From assembly GCA_029261535.1 (NCBI GenBank), contig JAJDBF010000070.1, positions 186,001 to 250,000 on the forward strand: a DNA stretch of 64,000 bases, in the 5' to 3' direction. The notes beneath the pieces are model-generated. The model worked only from the letters and a program-made list of their open reading frames with translations. It ran no database searches and was not told the DNA's origin. Source of the DNA: Nitrospinaceae bacterium. Lineage in GTDB: Bacteria; Nitrospinota; Nitrospinia; Nitrospinales; Nitrospinaceae. The position numbers were made by a program, and so were the translations under genes. Shown in pieces: positions 6,610-16,082 of the stretch (the first letter of the stretch is position 1; each line of letters begins with the position of its first letter).

Positions 6610-8509
6610 GTCTTCCCCACGCACGTGGGGGTGAACCGCTTCAGTCGTTGCCGCTCGCAGGATTTGCTATGTCTTCCCCACGCACGTGGGGGTGAACCGA
6701 CGCTGAGGGCGTGGGGCATAACAACCTCCCCGTCTTCCCCACGCACGTGGGGGTGAACCGATGGCGCAACGGTTGCGGATGCAGATGTTGGAGTCTTCCC
6801 CACGCACGTGGGGGTGAACCGCCACCGATTTCATCCTTGCAGATGCCAACGCCTTATTCCCCACGCACGTGGGGTTGAACCGCGTCTCCGGTGATGTCTC
6901 CGGATTTTCCTGTGGTCTTCCCCACGCACGTGGGGGTGAACCGTAAGAACACTCCAGCGCACGATCAGGTCCCTCGTCTTCCCCACGCACGTGGGGGTGA
7001 ACCGGAACGCCAGCCGCTGGTCCCTTTTTTTTCCAGTGTCTTCCCACCGCACGTGGGGGTGAACCATTTGCGCGGCACAAAGAAACTTTCACAGACAGTC
7101 TTCCCCACGCACGTGGGGGTGAACCGATTACAGTTCCTAAAATTAACCGCAAATTAACGTCTTCCCCACGCACGTGGGGGTGAACCGGTTTTGTTTTCAC
7201 GAGTGGATTGGGGGTACGCGTCTTCCCCACGCACGTGGGGGTGAACCGTTCCCCAACAGCTCCTCCTGTGCCGCTAATAAGTCTTCCCCACGCACGTGGG
7301 GGTGAACCGTCTTTCCTTGGTGCTTCCCAGTGCCTTGTTTGGTCTTCCCCACGCACGTGGGGGTGAACCGTTACGCCGAAAATTCGCAACTCGTTTTGAA
7401 GAGTCTTCCCCACGCACGTGGGGGTGAACCGTCTCTCCTCCTATTACAATCTCCCCGATTCCCGTCTTCCCCACGCACGTGGGGGTGAACCGGGCCGTTC
7501 GGAGTTAGGAGCACAGCATCCAGCGTCTTCCCCACGCACGTGGGGGTGAACCGACGTGAAAGAAGTGTTGGAATTACTGATGGAAGTCTTCCCCACGCAC
7601 GTGGGGGTGAACCGCAACTCCACATGTGAAAACTTTCCGGCACTTCGTCTTCCCCACGCACGTGGGGGTGAACCGACATCGACTATGACTTAAGGTCGGA
7701 CGCTGATGTCTTCCCCACGCACGTGGGGGTGAACCGATCACAGTTATCTCGACTGGCGGTGCCCCGGCGTCTTCCCCACGCACGTGGGGGTGAACCGTAC
7801 CCACGCGAATCATCCAGGGGGGTGGGCTGGTCTTCCCCACGCACGTGGGGGTGAACCGCCCAATCGCGTTCGCGGAATGATCTCGAATCAGTCTTCCCCA
7901 CGCACGTGGGGGTGAACCGTGTGCTAGGCCAGATTTCCTCTGGCACCATTGGTCTTCCCCACGCACGTGGGGGTGAACCGTTTATCCTGCTATTTACGAT
8001 CAGACGCTTGAAGTCTTCCCCACGCACGTGGGGGTGAACCGGCAAAAGGGCGTTGATTATATTTGATGAGGCGTCTTCCCCACGCACGTGGGGGTGAACC
8101 GCATTTGATCCCGTTCTTTGGTGGCTACAAGATGTCTTCCCCACGCACGTGGGGGTGAACCGTTCAAGACTACCGCTGAACGGTTTGGTCTATTGTCTTC
8201 CCCACGCACGTGGGGGTGAACCGAGAAAAAAGAGGAAATCAAAGACGTTAAGCCCGTCTTCCCCACGCACGTGGGGGTGAACCGGCTAGAATCCACTGTT
8301 TCTTGAAGAAAAAAGCGTCTTCCCCACGCACGTGGGGGTGAACCGTTATAGCCATTATTAAACCCAATTCTTTCATAGTCTTCCCCACGCACGTGGGGGT
8401 GAACCGTCGCTATTCAACGACGCAATTGAAGGCGCGAAGTCTTCCCCACGCACGTGGGGGTGAACCTAGTCGAGGTGGTGGCCCCTGTAGGCGCGGCTAG
8501 TCTTCCCCA
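6610..8509 (+). CRISPR. Type I-E CRISPR array, 31 repeats plus a truncated 32nd
   Basis: The 29-base repeat starts GTCTTCCCCACG, contains the perfect stem CCCCACG-CA-CGTGGGG and ends GTGAACCG. Copies begin at 6610, 6671, 6732 and so on every 61 bases up to 8439. Spacers are 32 bases, except 33 before the copy at 7038 and 31 before those at 7098 and 8073. Repeats 5 (6854, starting TTATTCC and GGGGTTG) and 8 (7038, CCCACCGC and final A) are mutated inside the array, and repeat 31 (8439) ends in T. At 8500 a last repeat begins but stops after GTCTTCCCCA at 8509, where unrelated sequence takes over. No spacer is obviously duplicated. Transcription is expected from the cas2 side, with Cas6e cutting at the stem. 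Confidence 0.98.
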
Positions 8510-8696
8510 TTCTCAAGGAGACCTTTGCATAACCCAATAATCAAAAGCAAAGGCGAGATTCTTCGTCGCCTGCGGCTTCTCAGAATGACATTGCGGTGGT
8601 TTAAAGTATCACCCTGAGCTTGTCGAAGGAAAGGGGGACTTCCACTTTTCAATCTTTCAAAAAACACTTATGCAAAGCTCTCATTCTCAAGGGGAC
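8508..8696. repeat. MITE-like element that truncates the array end
   Basis: Perfect 10-base inverted repeats CTTTGCATAA (8523-8532) and TTATGCAAAG (8668-8677) enclose about 135 bases. Two direct copies of CATTCTCAAGG[A/G]GAC (8508-8522 and 8682-8696, one mismatch) lie outside them. The inside holds copies of the dispersed motifs GGCGAGATTCTTC...TCAGAATGACA (8552-8592) and CCCTGAGCTTGTCGAAGG (about 8611-8629), seen again elsewhere in the window. No coding potential is visible. The layout suggests a small non-autonomous insertion, but the 15-base direct repeat is long for a target duplication. Confidence 0.5.
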
Positions 8697-8754
8697 TCCT
8701 GTTGATTTAACACCGGAACCTTGGTGCCAAATTCCTCCAGATAAAAAAATCGAA

Positions 8755-9861
8755 TTACTTTTTTAGTTTCAAATTATATCGCGTGCTTTTAAATTCACCT
8801 GTTTTGGTAAATGCGCCTTTTTGCACTAAAGCCTGTAAATCTCTGGTGGCTGTGGCACGGGAAGTTCCGGTGATGGTGATATAGTTTTCTGCGCTTAATC
8901 CTCCTTTGAAACCTTTGGGTCCTTCCCGGAACATTCTGAGTGTAACTTTTTCCTGCCGCTCATTAAGTTGGCCTCTGAACGTGTCAAAGAACCTGACTTT
9001 TTTAATCAGGAAATCAATCTGCACTTGCGTTTCTTCCTGCGCTTCCAGAATAGTCTTGGAAAAATACAGAAGCCATGCCGTAATCTCGTTGCCTTTATTG
9101 CTCTGCTCCAGCTTTGAGTAATAGGCTTTTTTATTGTCCTGGATGGTTTGAGACAAGGCTATGAGAGCGGGTTGTCCTAACCTTTCGGAAAGAGACTTCT
9201 CCGCAAGAGCGCGACCCATGCGCCCGTTTCCGTCTTCAAAGGGATGGATGCTGACAAACCATAGATGTGTAATCCCGGCACGCGCCAAAGCCTGAAGCGG
9301 TTCTTTACCCTTGGGTACCGTTTTTCTGAACCAGTCGATGAAGGCTTTCATTTCTGTTTTCATCGAGGTCGAAGGCGGTGCTTCGTAATGCACCTTTGGT
9401 TTATGGACATAGCCGGAGACAATCTGCATAGGTTCGGTATGGGTCCGGTAGCGTCCTATGTCCTGCAAATCTCGTCGTCCGCTGGTCAACATTTTGTGCC
9501 AGTTAAAAAGAGTCTGGTTCGAAAGTGACTTGGCATAATTCCGGTAGAGATCAATCATCATTTCGGCAATGCCCCGCTCGGCAGGAGGAATTTTGCGGTT
9601 ATCTGTTTCCAAGCCTAAATTCCGGCGGATAGAAGACTGGATACTGTCGCGATTCAGAAACTCACCTTCAATTTCAGAAGTCTTCAAGGCTTCCGTGCAG
9701 ATAAGGTCTACGGTGAGAATATTTTTCTCTTCGTCACTGATATGCTTATAGGCACCAAGTAAATGGCCCGAGCGGTGGAGAAACTGCTCTTCCAAGGCTT
9801 TGAGAGCTTTGGTGTCAAATCGAAAATTCGGCCAGTCTTTTTGTTGCCAGTTCCATTTCAT
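8755..9861 (-). CDS. Fic-domain protein (probable AMP-transferase)
   Basis: Fic enzymes usually transfer AMP from ATP to a hydroxyl group of a target protein. The 368-residue protein has the complete active-site motif HPFEDGNGRMGR (H206). An N-terminal DUF4172-like part (WNWQQKDWPNFRFD) carries the inhibitory motif T-x3-E-G (T61 to G66), so it should be an autoinhibited class II Fic protein. A C-terminal winged-helix-like segment (LSAENYITITGTSRATATRDLQAL) resembles a DNA-binding fold. I chose ATG at 9861, preceded by AAGGAT. The gene stands alone on the minus strand next to the CRISPR locus. A role in defence is possible but not shown. Confidence 0.9.
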   Translation of the reverse strand: MKWNWQQKDWPNFRFDTKALKALEEQFLHRSGHLLGAYKHISDEEKNILTVDLICTEALKTSEIEGEFLNRDSIQSSIRRNLGLETDNRKIPPAERGIAEMMIDLYRNYAKSLSNQTLFNWHKMLTSGRRDLQDIGRYRTHTEPMQIVSGYVHKPKVHYEAPPSTSMKTEMKAFIDWFRKTVPKGKEPLQALARAGITHLWFVSIHPFEDGNGRMGRALAEKSLSERLGQPALIALSQTIQDNKKAYYSKLEQSNKGNEITAWLLYFSKTILEAQEETQVQIDFLIKKVRFFDTFRGQLNERQEKVTLRMFREGPKGFKGGLSAENYITITGTSRATATRDLQALVQKGAFTKTGEFKSTRYNLKLKK

Positions 9862-10153
9862 GAGCAATATCCTTTTAAAATACTACTCAAATAATAGCTA
9901 TTTATGAGCTATAAGTCCAACGTTTATTGCTCACTCTTTGAAACGTCCATGCGCTGGCACACAAAGATGGATCAAAAGGCCCAATCGGAGTTGAACCAGA
10001 AAAAAAAACCTTAACTTATTATAAAACATGGGACTTATTGAGCAGGCGAGGGTTGAGCTTGAAGGCTGGGGGGAAAATCCAGGTCGCAAATGAAAGACTC
10101 CGAACCGGCAAAATTCTTTTCTATTTCAAGGCGTTAGGAGGGTGAAATAAAAC

Positions 10154-10231
10154 TGGCGTCCCCAGCGGGATTCGAACCCGCGTCGCCGGCGTGAAAGGCC
10201 GGTGTCCTGGGCCAGGCTAGACGATGGGGAC
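10154..10231 (-). tRNA. tRNA-Glu (UUC)
   Basis: Read on the minus strand, the gene starts GTCCCCATCGTCTAG and ends TGGGGAC-G-CCA, with the CCA encoded. The anticodon stem CCGGC/GCCGG holds the loop CTTTCAC with anticodon TTC. The T arm has GGTTCGAATCC. The acceptor stem pairs over seven bases. Confidence 0.97.
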
Positions 10232-10350
10232 GCCCTGATTCTTTGGGTGAGTCTCTCTCCTTTTTATTTCAGATGTCATACTTGCCAAGGATACGCTCAT
10301 CATAAAAAAATGAACGCACGGCACCCGACACCTGCGAGGAGGAACCCACG

Positions 10351-10380
10351 AAAAATCCGGCCGGGAGCCGGATTTTCTTT
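10351..10380 (-). terminator. Rho-independent terminator downstream of tRNA-Lys
   Basis: A perfect stem AATCCGGC (10354-10361) and GCCGGATT (10367-10374) with a five-base loop is flanked by a T run on both strands, five Ts on the minus strand. It lies between the two minus-strand tRNA genes, downstream of tRNA-Lys and upstream of tRNA-Glu. It can act in either direction. Confidence 0.75.
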
Positions 10381-10495
10381 CTACTTGAATTAAATGTACC
10401 GTCCGGAAGAAGTAAAAACTTGTTCCCTTGAATGGATACCCGGTAAAACGGTGCAGGCCAAACCTTGCCTGACCCGTTAGCTCTCTTGCGAGTAG

Positions 10496-10568
10496 TGAGC
10501 CGCGAAGGGCTCGAACCTTCGACCCACGCCTTAAAAGGGCGTTGCTCTACCAACTGAGCTAGCGGCCC
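10496..10568 (-). tRNA. tRNA-Lys (UUU)
   Basis: On the minus strand the gene reads GGGCCGCTAGCTCAGTTGG and so on, with anticodon stem ACGCC/GGCGT and loop CTTTTAA, anticodon TTT. The acceptor stem GGGCCGC pairs with GCGGCTC (one G-T pair). The T arm is GGTTCGAGCC. The CCA end is not encoded, unlike the neighbouring tRNA-Glu. Confidence 0.97.
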
Positions 10569-10585
10569 GCAAATAGAGAACGTAT

Positions 10586-10614
10586 TGAATATCAAACCCA
10601 TTGTAGCATGTCAA
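10586..10614 (-). promoter_or_regulatory. Probable promoter of tRNA-Lys
   Basis: On the minus strand TTGACA (10609-10614) is followed after 17 bases by TATTCA (10586-10591). Transcription would start about ten bases before the tRNA 5' end at 10568. The -35 box is perfect; the -10 box matches consensus at only half its positions. Confidence 0.45.
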
Positions 10615-10950
10615 TGGATATTATGCGGACCCGCGTCAATTCAGTCTTTTTGCCGAAGATGACCGGCAAATCAAGGTCTTCAGGGAGTCACTTCCGCCCT
10701 GCTTCTGTTAAAAAAACTGCTCATTATCACTTGATTTTCCCCCAATGCCCTCACTACAATGATCGGAATCTGGCGTAACCTGAAAAGTGAAAAATGGTCC
10801 CCGTTTGACCTCCTCTGATTAAGGTTCCCACGACATAAAATATGAGGCCCCATCCGCCTCACCTTTTCCAGATTCTAAATGGATGGCGTACGAAGTCAGG
10901 TCATCAAGCTGGACTCCCAAAATAACCCCCAACGCAGGACACTTGGCAGT

Positions 10951-11868
10951 ATGGAAAAATCAGAACAAATCTGGATGGATGGCAAACTCATCCCCTGGCA
11001 TGAGGCCACGGTTCACGTCCTCACTCACACCCTGCATTACGGCTTTGGAGTGTTCGAGGGCATCCGCTGTTATCAGAAGAACAACAAATCGTCCGCTATC
11101 TTTCGTTTAACAGAACACGTCGACCGTTTGTTCGGCTCCGCCCGCATTCTCGGCATGGACGTGCCCTTCGACAAGGAAGCAATTTTCAACGCCATCGTTG
11201 AAACGGTCAAGGTCAACAAGCTGGAGGAATGCTACATCCGCCCGATTATTTTCCTCGGCGATAACAAGATGGGATTAAACCCTGCCGGGGTGGATGTTCG
11301 TGTTGCGATTGCGGCCTGGCCCTGGGGAACTTATCTCGGCGATGAAGCCCTCAACAAGGGGATCAATGTCCGCCTGTCTTCATTCACCCGGCACCATATC
11401 AACGCCACCATGACCAAGGCCAAGGCCTGCGGCTATTACATCAATTCCATTCTGGCAAAAATGGAAGCGGTCCGCGATGGTTATGACGAAGCGATCCTGC
11501 TCGACCCGAACGGTTTTGTCTCCGAAGGCTCCGGCGAAAATTTATTCCTGTATAAAAACGGCAAACTGCAAACGCCGCCGCTGGCCAGCGGATGTCTGGA
11601 CGGTATCACCCGCGACGCGGTGATCAAAATCTGCGAGCATCTCGACATCCCTCTCATTGAACGGCAAATGACGCGCGACGAGCTTTACCTTGCTGAGGAA
11701 ATTTTTCTGACCGGGACCGCCGCCGAAATCACCCCGGTGCGGGAGATCGACAAACGCGTCATCGGTGCTGGTTCCAAAGGGAAAGTCACCGACCGCATTC
11801 AAAAAGCGTTCTTCGATATTATCCGGGGCAACTCTGACCTCTACCCGGATTGGCTGACCCCTGTTTAA
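10951..11868 (+). CDS. ilvE: Branched-chain amino acid aminotransferase
   Basis: This PLP enzyme transfers the amino group in the last step of leucine, isoleucine and valine synthesis. The 305-residue protein has the fold-type IV pattern: IWMDGKLIPWHEA, HTLHYGFGVFEGIRCY, the lysine in MTKAKACGYYINSILAKMEA, EGSGENLF and the TGTAAEITPVREID loop. The start is set at ATG 10951 because the family begins a few residues before IWMDG; a longer reading from 10879 adds 24 residues without similarity. It has no operon partner upstream, and FmdB follows 240 bases later. The 380 bases between tRNA-Lys and this gene hold only the tRNA promoter that I can recognise. Confidence 0.93.
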   Translation: MEKSEQIWMDGKLIPWHEATVHVLTHTLHYGFGVFEGIRCYQKNNKSSAIFRLTEHVDRLFGSARILGMDVPFDKEAIFNAIVETVKVNKLEECYIRPIIFLGDNKMGLNPAGVDVRVAIAAWPWGTYLGDEALNKGINVRLSSFTRHHINATMTKAKACGYYINSILAKMEAVRDGYDEAILLDPNGFVSEGSGENLFLYKNGKLQTPPLASGCLDGITRDAVIKICEHLDIPLIERQMTRDELYLAEEIFLTGTAAEITPVREIDKRVIGAGSKGKVTDRIQKAFFDIIRGNSDLYPDWLTPV

Positions 11869-12108
11869 TCGCCCACCCCTGTTTTCTGCCTAAATTTTCA
11901 GCAAAACTCAGGATTTTGCGATATAATTGCAGGAGTCCTCAAAAGGAAATTTCTTAAGGGAAAAACTGCTGAGGCCTTGTCACGCCGGTTTCTGGATTTT
12001 ATTCAAGTGGAGGCCCAATAGTTGCCGGGTACCCATTTCGCCAAAATAATAAATTCGACTTAAAGCGCACAATGCGTGCTCGTCAAAAAAATATGGAGGA
12101 ACGTTTCA

Positions 12109-12522
12109 ATGCCAATTTATGAATACGAATGTGGCAAAGGTCACGCTTTCGAGCTCATGATTTCGATGAGCAGTCCCGACCCCAAAACCTGCATCGTTGA
12201 CGGATGTCGCAGTAAACCCAAACGCCAGGTATCCGCTTCCGGTTTTATTTTGAAAGGTAGCGGCTGGTACACCAACGACTACCCGTCTGAGGCACGCAAA
12301 CAGGGTTGGGATCAGGAGAGCAAAGCCGCCAAACCCGATGCGGGGGATGCCGGTCACACTTGCGGTTCCGGTTGTAGCCATGGCACCCAAGGCGATGGAG
12401 GTCCCACAGATGAATCGGCTCCGCCTCCCAAAGCTCTTACCGAGCCGATCAAAACTCCCAAAGAAAAAAATCCCTTTTCTGGCGGGAGCAAGAAGAAGAA
12501 AAAGAAAGCGGCCAAGGCTTGA
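12109..12522 (+). CDS. FmdB-family zinc ribbon protein
   Basis: This is a small regulatory-type protein of unknown precise role. It begins MPIYEYECGKGHAFELM, the signature of the FmdB/CxxC_CxxC_SSSS family, but the ribbon is altered: C9 is followed by GKGH instead of a second Cys, and TCIVDGC supplies the other pair. The rest is low complexity, with CGSGCSHG, a Pro-rich part and a lysine-rich tail. TGGAGGA precedes the ATG. The gene is 19 bases upstream of the NtrB-like kinase and probably co-transcribed. Upstream, GATATAAT (11920-11927) could be a -10 box, but no matching -35 is seen. Confidence 0.8.
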   Translation: MPIYEYECGKGHAFELMISMSSPDPKTCIVDGCRSKPKRQVSASGFILKGSGWYTNDYPSEARKQGWDQESKAAKPDAGDAGHTCGSGCSHGTQGDGGPTDESAPPPKALTEPIKTPKEKNPFSGGSKKKKKKAAKA

Positions 12523-12541
12523 CCCATCGGGTCCAACTGTT

Positions 12542-13627
12542 ATGACTGGCAACTCCACGTTTGCCCCACACATTCTGGCATCCCTGATTGATGCCATCCT
12601 GCTGGTCTCGCCGGAAGGGATCATCCTGCAAGGAAACTTTGCCACCGAAGACATGTTCCGCCAATCGCAGGATTCCTTCAACGGCAAATCGATCTACGAT
12701 TTTTTTCCCGACCAACCGGAAATAGAAATCAAAATAAAAGAGACTTGTGCCGAAGGAACTTCCTTCCGCGATATCGAATGTTTTGGTCGCAGGAAAAACG
12801 CAAACCTTTCTTTTCCGGCAAGCATCACCCTGTCGCCTTACCTGTCAGGAGATCAAGGCCTTCAGGGTGTGGTCGTGCACATCCGTGACCGCAGTCTGGT
12901 GCAAGAGTTGGAAGAGACCTCGCGCCAGATCGATCAGATGTCCCGCATGGGCGTACTGTCGCTTGGCATGGCCCATGAAATTAAAAACCCGTTGGTCGCC
13001 ATCAGTGGCTCGGCTCAATTACTGAAATCGCGTTTGCCAGACGAGGAGCATCGGGAATACCTCGATGTGGTCATCAAGGAAGTGGATCGCATCAACCGAA
13101 TGGTAGGGCGCATGCTGAGTCTGGCAGAGCGAAACCCGCCGAACCTGCAACCGCTCAATATTCACCGCATCCTGGAAGAGATTTTGATCCTTGAAAAAGA
13201 CCTGGCCAGCGAAGCGGTTGAGTTCGTTCAGTATTACGATCCCAGTCTGCCTCAAATCTCCGGCGATGAAGATCAGTTGAAGCAGGTGTTTCTCAACCTC
13301 ATCCGCAACGCGCGTGAAGCCCTGCCCAGCGGCGGAAAAATCACCCTGACCACCCGCTTCCGTTCCGACTACACGGTTAAAATCAAAAGCAATCCGAATC
13401 CGCATCAAGACATCGTCGTCGAAATCGCGGATGATGGTGTCGGCATTTCCGACCAACATCTCAAGACGCTGTTCGTGCCGTTTCAGACCACCAAATCAAA
13501 AGGCAGTGGACTGGGCCTCCCCATCTCTTTAAAAATTGTGGAGGACCATCACGGTAACATCAAGATCATTTCCAGTAAGGGCAAAGGCACCCGGGTCCAG
13601 GTGTTCCTTCCCCTTCAACAGGCTTAA
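12542..13627 (+). CDS. NtrB-type sensor histidine kinase
   Basis: This is a soluble two-component kinase of 361 residues. A PAS-like N-terminal domain (about 10-118) is followed by the phosphorylation site H145 in LGMAHEIKNPL. The ATP-binding domain has NLIRNAREAL, the DDGVGI loop and GSGLGLPIS. No membrane segment is seen, so the signal is inside the cell or delivered by a partner. I placed the start at ATG 12542; a longer frame would run through the end of the FmdB gene. It is followed five bases later by its response regulator. The ligand is unknown. The downstream AstE-like genes suggest a link to acyl-amino-acid metabolism, but nothing proves it. Confidence 0.9.
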   Translation: MTGNSTFAPHILASLIDAILLVSPEGIILQGNFATEDMFRQSQDSFNGKSIYDFFPDQPEIEIKIKETCAEGTSFRDIECFGRRKNANLSFPASITLSPYLSGDQGLQGVVVHIRDRSLVQELEETSRQIDQMSRMGVLSLGMAHEIKNPLVAISGSAQLLKSRLPDEEHREYLDVVIKEVDRINRMVGRMLSLAERNPPNLQPLNIHRILEEILILEKDLASEAVEFVQYYDPSLPQISGDEDQLKQVFLNLIRNAREALPSGGKITLTTRFRSDYTVKIKSNPNPHQDIVVEIADDGVGISDQHLKTLFVPFQTTKSKGSGLGLPISLKIVEDHHGNIKIISSKGKGTRVQVFLPLQQA

Positions 13628-13632
13628 TCTCT

Positions 13633-15114
13633 ATGACCATTTCCAATAAAATTCTGATCGTCGACGACGAAGAGAGTATTCTCTGGGTATTCAAAAAAGC
13701 GCTCGAAAAACGCGACCTCACGGTTCACACCGCAGAATCTGCCCAGCAGGCACTCGAAAAAATTGAACGCCACGACTACCTGCTGGTATTCACAGACATT
13801 TTCATGGAAGGCATGAGCGGCCTCGATTTGCTAAAAGAATTGAAAATGCGCACGCCGTCTCCGCCGGTGGTGGTGATGACCGCGCAGGACACGATGAACA
13901 ACACCATCGAAGCCATGCGGCAAGGGGCATTCGACTATGTGAGCAAACCCTTCGACCTTGAAGATATCTATGATCTCGTCGACCGGGTAATGGAAAGCAG
14001 TCGCATCCAACCACCTGTGGAAGAGATACCGCCACCGGAAGAATCCTTTTCCGTTGATGCCATCATCGGTCGCAGTAAACACATGCAGGATATTTTCAAA
14101 ACCATCGGCAAAGCCTCGGTCACTGATCTTGCCGTGTTGATCACTGGCGAAAGCGGCACCGGCAAGGAAATGGTGGCGCGCGCCCTGCATTATTATTCGC
14201 ACCGGGTGGACGAAAAATTTATCGCCATCAATTGTGCCGCCATCGCACGCGAATTGCTGGAGTCGGAACTGTTTGGTCACGAAAAAGGTGCCTTCACCGG
14301 AGCGGTCGAATCCAAAAAAGGCAAGTTTGAACTCGCCAACCGGGGCACTCTGTTCCTCGATGAAATCGGTGATATGGAATTGTCCCTGCAGGCAAAAATC
14401 CTGCGTGTTTTGCAGAACAACGAATTTTACCGTGTCGGTGGTCGCGAACCGGTCACGGTCAATGTGCGCATCGTCGCCGCGACCAATCAGAACCTTCAGG
14501 AATTGATGGAAAAGAAATTGTTTCGTGATGACCTGTTTCACCGACTCAACGTCATCCAGATTCCGCTACCCCCCTTGCGCGAACGCATTGAAGATGTGCC
14601 TCACCTGTCCAGTTTTTTTCTGCGCAGGGTGTCGGAAGAGTTGACTCAGGAACCGGTATTTTTATCGCCGGATGTGGATCGCCTGTTCAAGAATTATCAC
14701 TGGCCGGGCAATATCCGCGAGCTTGAAAATGTCATCAAACGCGGTGCGGTGCTGGCCTCGGGCGGGGCCATATTGCTGGAGCATCTGCCGCTGTCATTGC
14801 GTGAAAGCGTCAGCGGTAAATCCGCTGTCAACGAATTCTGGGAACAACATCTCGATCCTCTGGTGCGCGGTTTCCTGCAGAATCATGCCGAGTCCGACCA
14901 CGGCAAGTTATACAACCGGCTGGTGGATGCTCTTGAAAAAAATCTATTCGAACATTTACTGAGGCGGTTCAACGGCAATCAGGTCGCCACCGCCAAGGCA
15001 CTGGGTATCAACCGCAACACGCTCAAAAGAAAAATTGATGCCCTCAATATCGAGCCGAAAAAAAATCGTGGTGTGCACAAACCGGAAGGATCGCCCGATG
15101 ACGGGGCCGTATGA
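13633..15114 (+). CDS. NtrC-type sigma-54 response regulator
   Basis: This 493-residue activator has a receiver domain with phospho-acceptor D55 (VFTDIFMEG), then a sigma-54 AAA+ domain with Walker A GESGTGKE (172-179), the sigma-54-contacting GAFTGA loop (219-224), a DEIGDME Walker B and an arginine-rich sensor region. The end is a Fis-type helix-turn-helix (NQVATAKALGINRNTLKRKI). All key elements are intact. It should activate sigma-54 promoters when phosphorylated by the kinase encoded just before it. Its stop overlaps the next start (ATGA). Confidence 0.95.
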   Translation: MTISNKILIVDDEESILWVFKKALEKRDLTVHTAESAQQALEKIERHDYLLVFTDIFMEGMSGLDLLKELKMRTPSPPVVVMTAQDTMNNTIEAMRQGAFDYVSKPFDLEDIYDLVDRVMESSRIQPPVEEIPPPEESFSVDAIIGRSKHMQDIFKTIGKASVTDLAVLITGESGTGKEMVARALHYYSHRVDEKFIAINCAAIARELLESELFGHEKGAFTGAVESKKGKFELANRGTLFLDEIGDMELSLQAKILRVLQNNEFYRVGGREPVTVNVRIVAATNQNLQELMEKKLFRDDLFHRLNVIQIPLPPLRERIEDVPHLSSFFLRRVSEELTQEPVFLSPDVDRLFKNYHWPGNIRELENVIKRGAVLASGGAILLEHLPLSLRESVSGKSAVNEFWEQHLDPLVRGFLQNHAESDHGKLYNRLVDALEKNLFEHLLRRFNGNQVATAKALGINRNTLKRKIDALNIEPKKNRGVHKPEGSPDDGAV

Positions 15115-16082
15115 AGACCGAGTCAATCGCTTCCTGCAACACCCCGTTCCTGACCCGGACAGAGCTTTTGCGCCAATCTTTTTTTCCCGCCGAGGGTAAG
15201 GTTTCGCGCCAACGGATGGCCTTCGTTACCGGTTTGCATGGTGACGAACTCGAAGGCCTGTACGTTGGTCATCGGCTCCTCAGTTTCCTGCGCGATATTG
15301 AAGAGAACAATCCGTCAGCTCTTAAGGGTGAGGTGCATATCTATCCTGCCGTCAACCCGCCATCGCTGAACCATTCATCGCGACTGTGGCCTGGCCTGGG
15401 CACCGACATGAACCGCACTTTTGGGCTTGCCCGCCCGATGACGCTACCCGCGCAATTTTCCGCCAAGCTACTGGAAGACATCAAAACCCATGCCGACATT
15501 GCAGTGGATTTTCATGCCAGCAATCTGCATCTTCGGGAATTGCCACAGGTCCGGATGATCGACAAATGGTCTTCCTCCCTTATGCCGCTGGCGATGGCAA
15601 CGAATACCGATCTCGTCTGGACGCATCCCATGGCCGACCTGTTCTCAGCCACTCTGGGCTACAACCTGAACAAAGCCAAAGTCGCCACGCTCGTCATTGA
15701 AGCTGGAATCTGCCATCGCATCACCCCCGAATTCCGCGATCAGGTATTCGCCGGATTGATCCACCTCATGAAGCAAACCGGTATTTTAGACGAATCAGTA
15801 TCCGTGCAGGGACGATTGAAAAATCCTCTGAAAGTCAGAGCCAATCAGGTGGTGTCGATCGGTTCCAAACAACCCGGCCTGTTTATTTCAGATGCCCATT
15901 TGGGCGAATTTGTTGGCGCGAACCAACCCGTTGGAAATATTATAGACCCGGTTCGCGGCGAGGTTATGGAGGAAATCCTCGCGCCTGTCTCTGGCCTGCT
16001 GTTCACCCTGCGAGAGCACCCCCTCACTTATGCCGGGTCACTGCTGGCGCGGATCGCCTTGGAAAAGGAACCGCCACCGTGA
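15111..16082 (+). CDS. AstE/AspA-family zinc deacylase (succinylglutamate desuccinylase-like)
   Basis: This is a zinc-dependent amidohydrolase of the M14-related AstE/AspA family. The ligands are in place: H43 and E46 in GLHGDELEG, and H135 in VDFHAS. E197 in VIEAG is the probable catalytic base, and NRTFG matches substrate-binding segments of relatives. The protein has 323 residues. Its C-terminal third has the biotinyl-like beta fold of the wider family (GQPVGNI...PVSGLLFTLREHP). The substrate is not predictable. It is coupled to the NtrC-like gene by a four-base overlap, an unusual partnership. Confidence 0.85.
   Translation: MKTESIASCNTPFLTRTELLRQSFFPAEGKVSRQRMAFVTGLHGDELEGLYVGHRLLSFLRDIEENNPSALKGEVHIYPAVNPPSLNHSSRLWPGLGTDMNRTFGLARPMTLPAQFSAKLLEDIKTHADIAVDFHASNLHLRELPQVRMIDKWSSSLMPLAMATNTDLVWTHPMADLFSATLGYNLNKAKVATLVIEAGICHRITPEFRDQVFAGLIHLMKQTGILDESVSVQGRLKNPLKVRANQVVSIGSKQPGLFISDAHLGEFVGANQPVGNIIDPVRGEVMEEILAPVSGLLFTLREHPLTYAGSLLARIALEKEPPP

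Noticed and set aside
6667-8392. Long minus-strand ORFs rich in HPHVRGED and SPPRAWGR
   Set aside because: These are translations of the CRISPR repeats; the period equals the repeat-spacer unit, so they are not genes.
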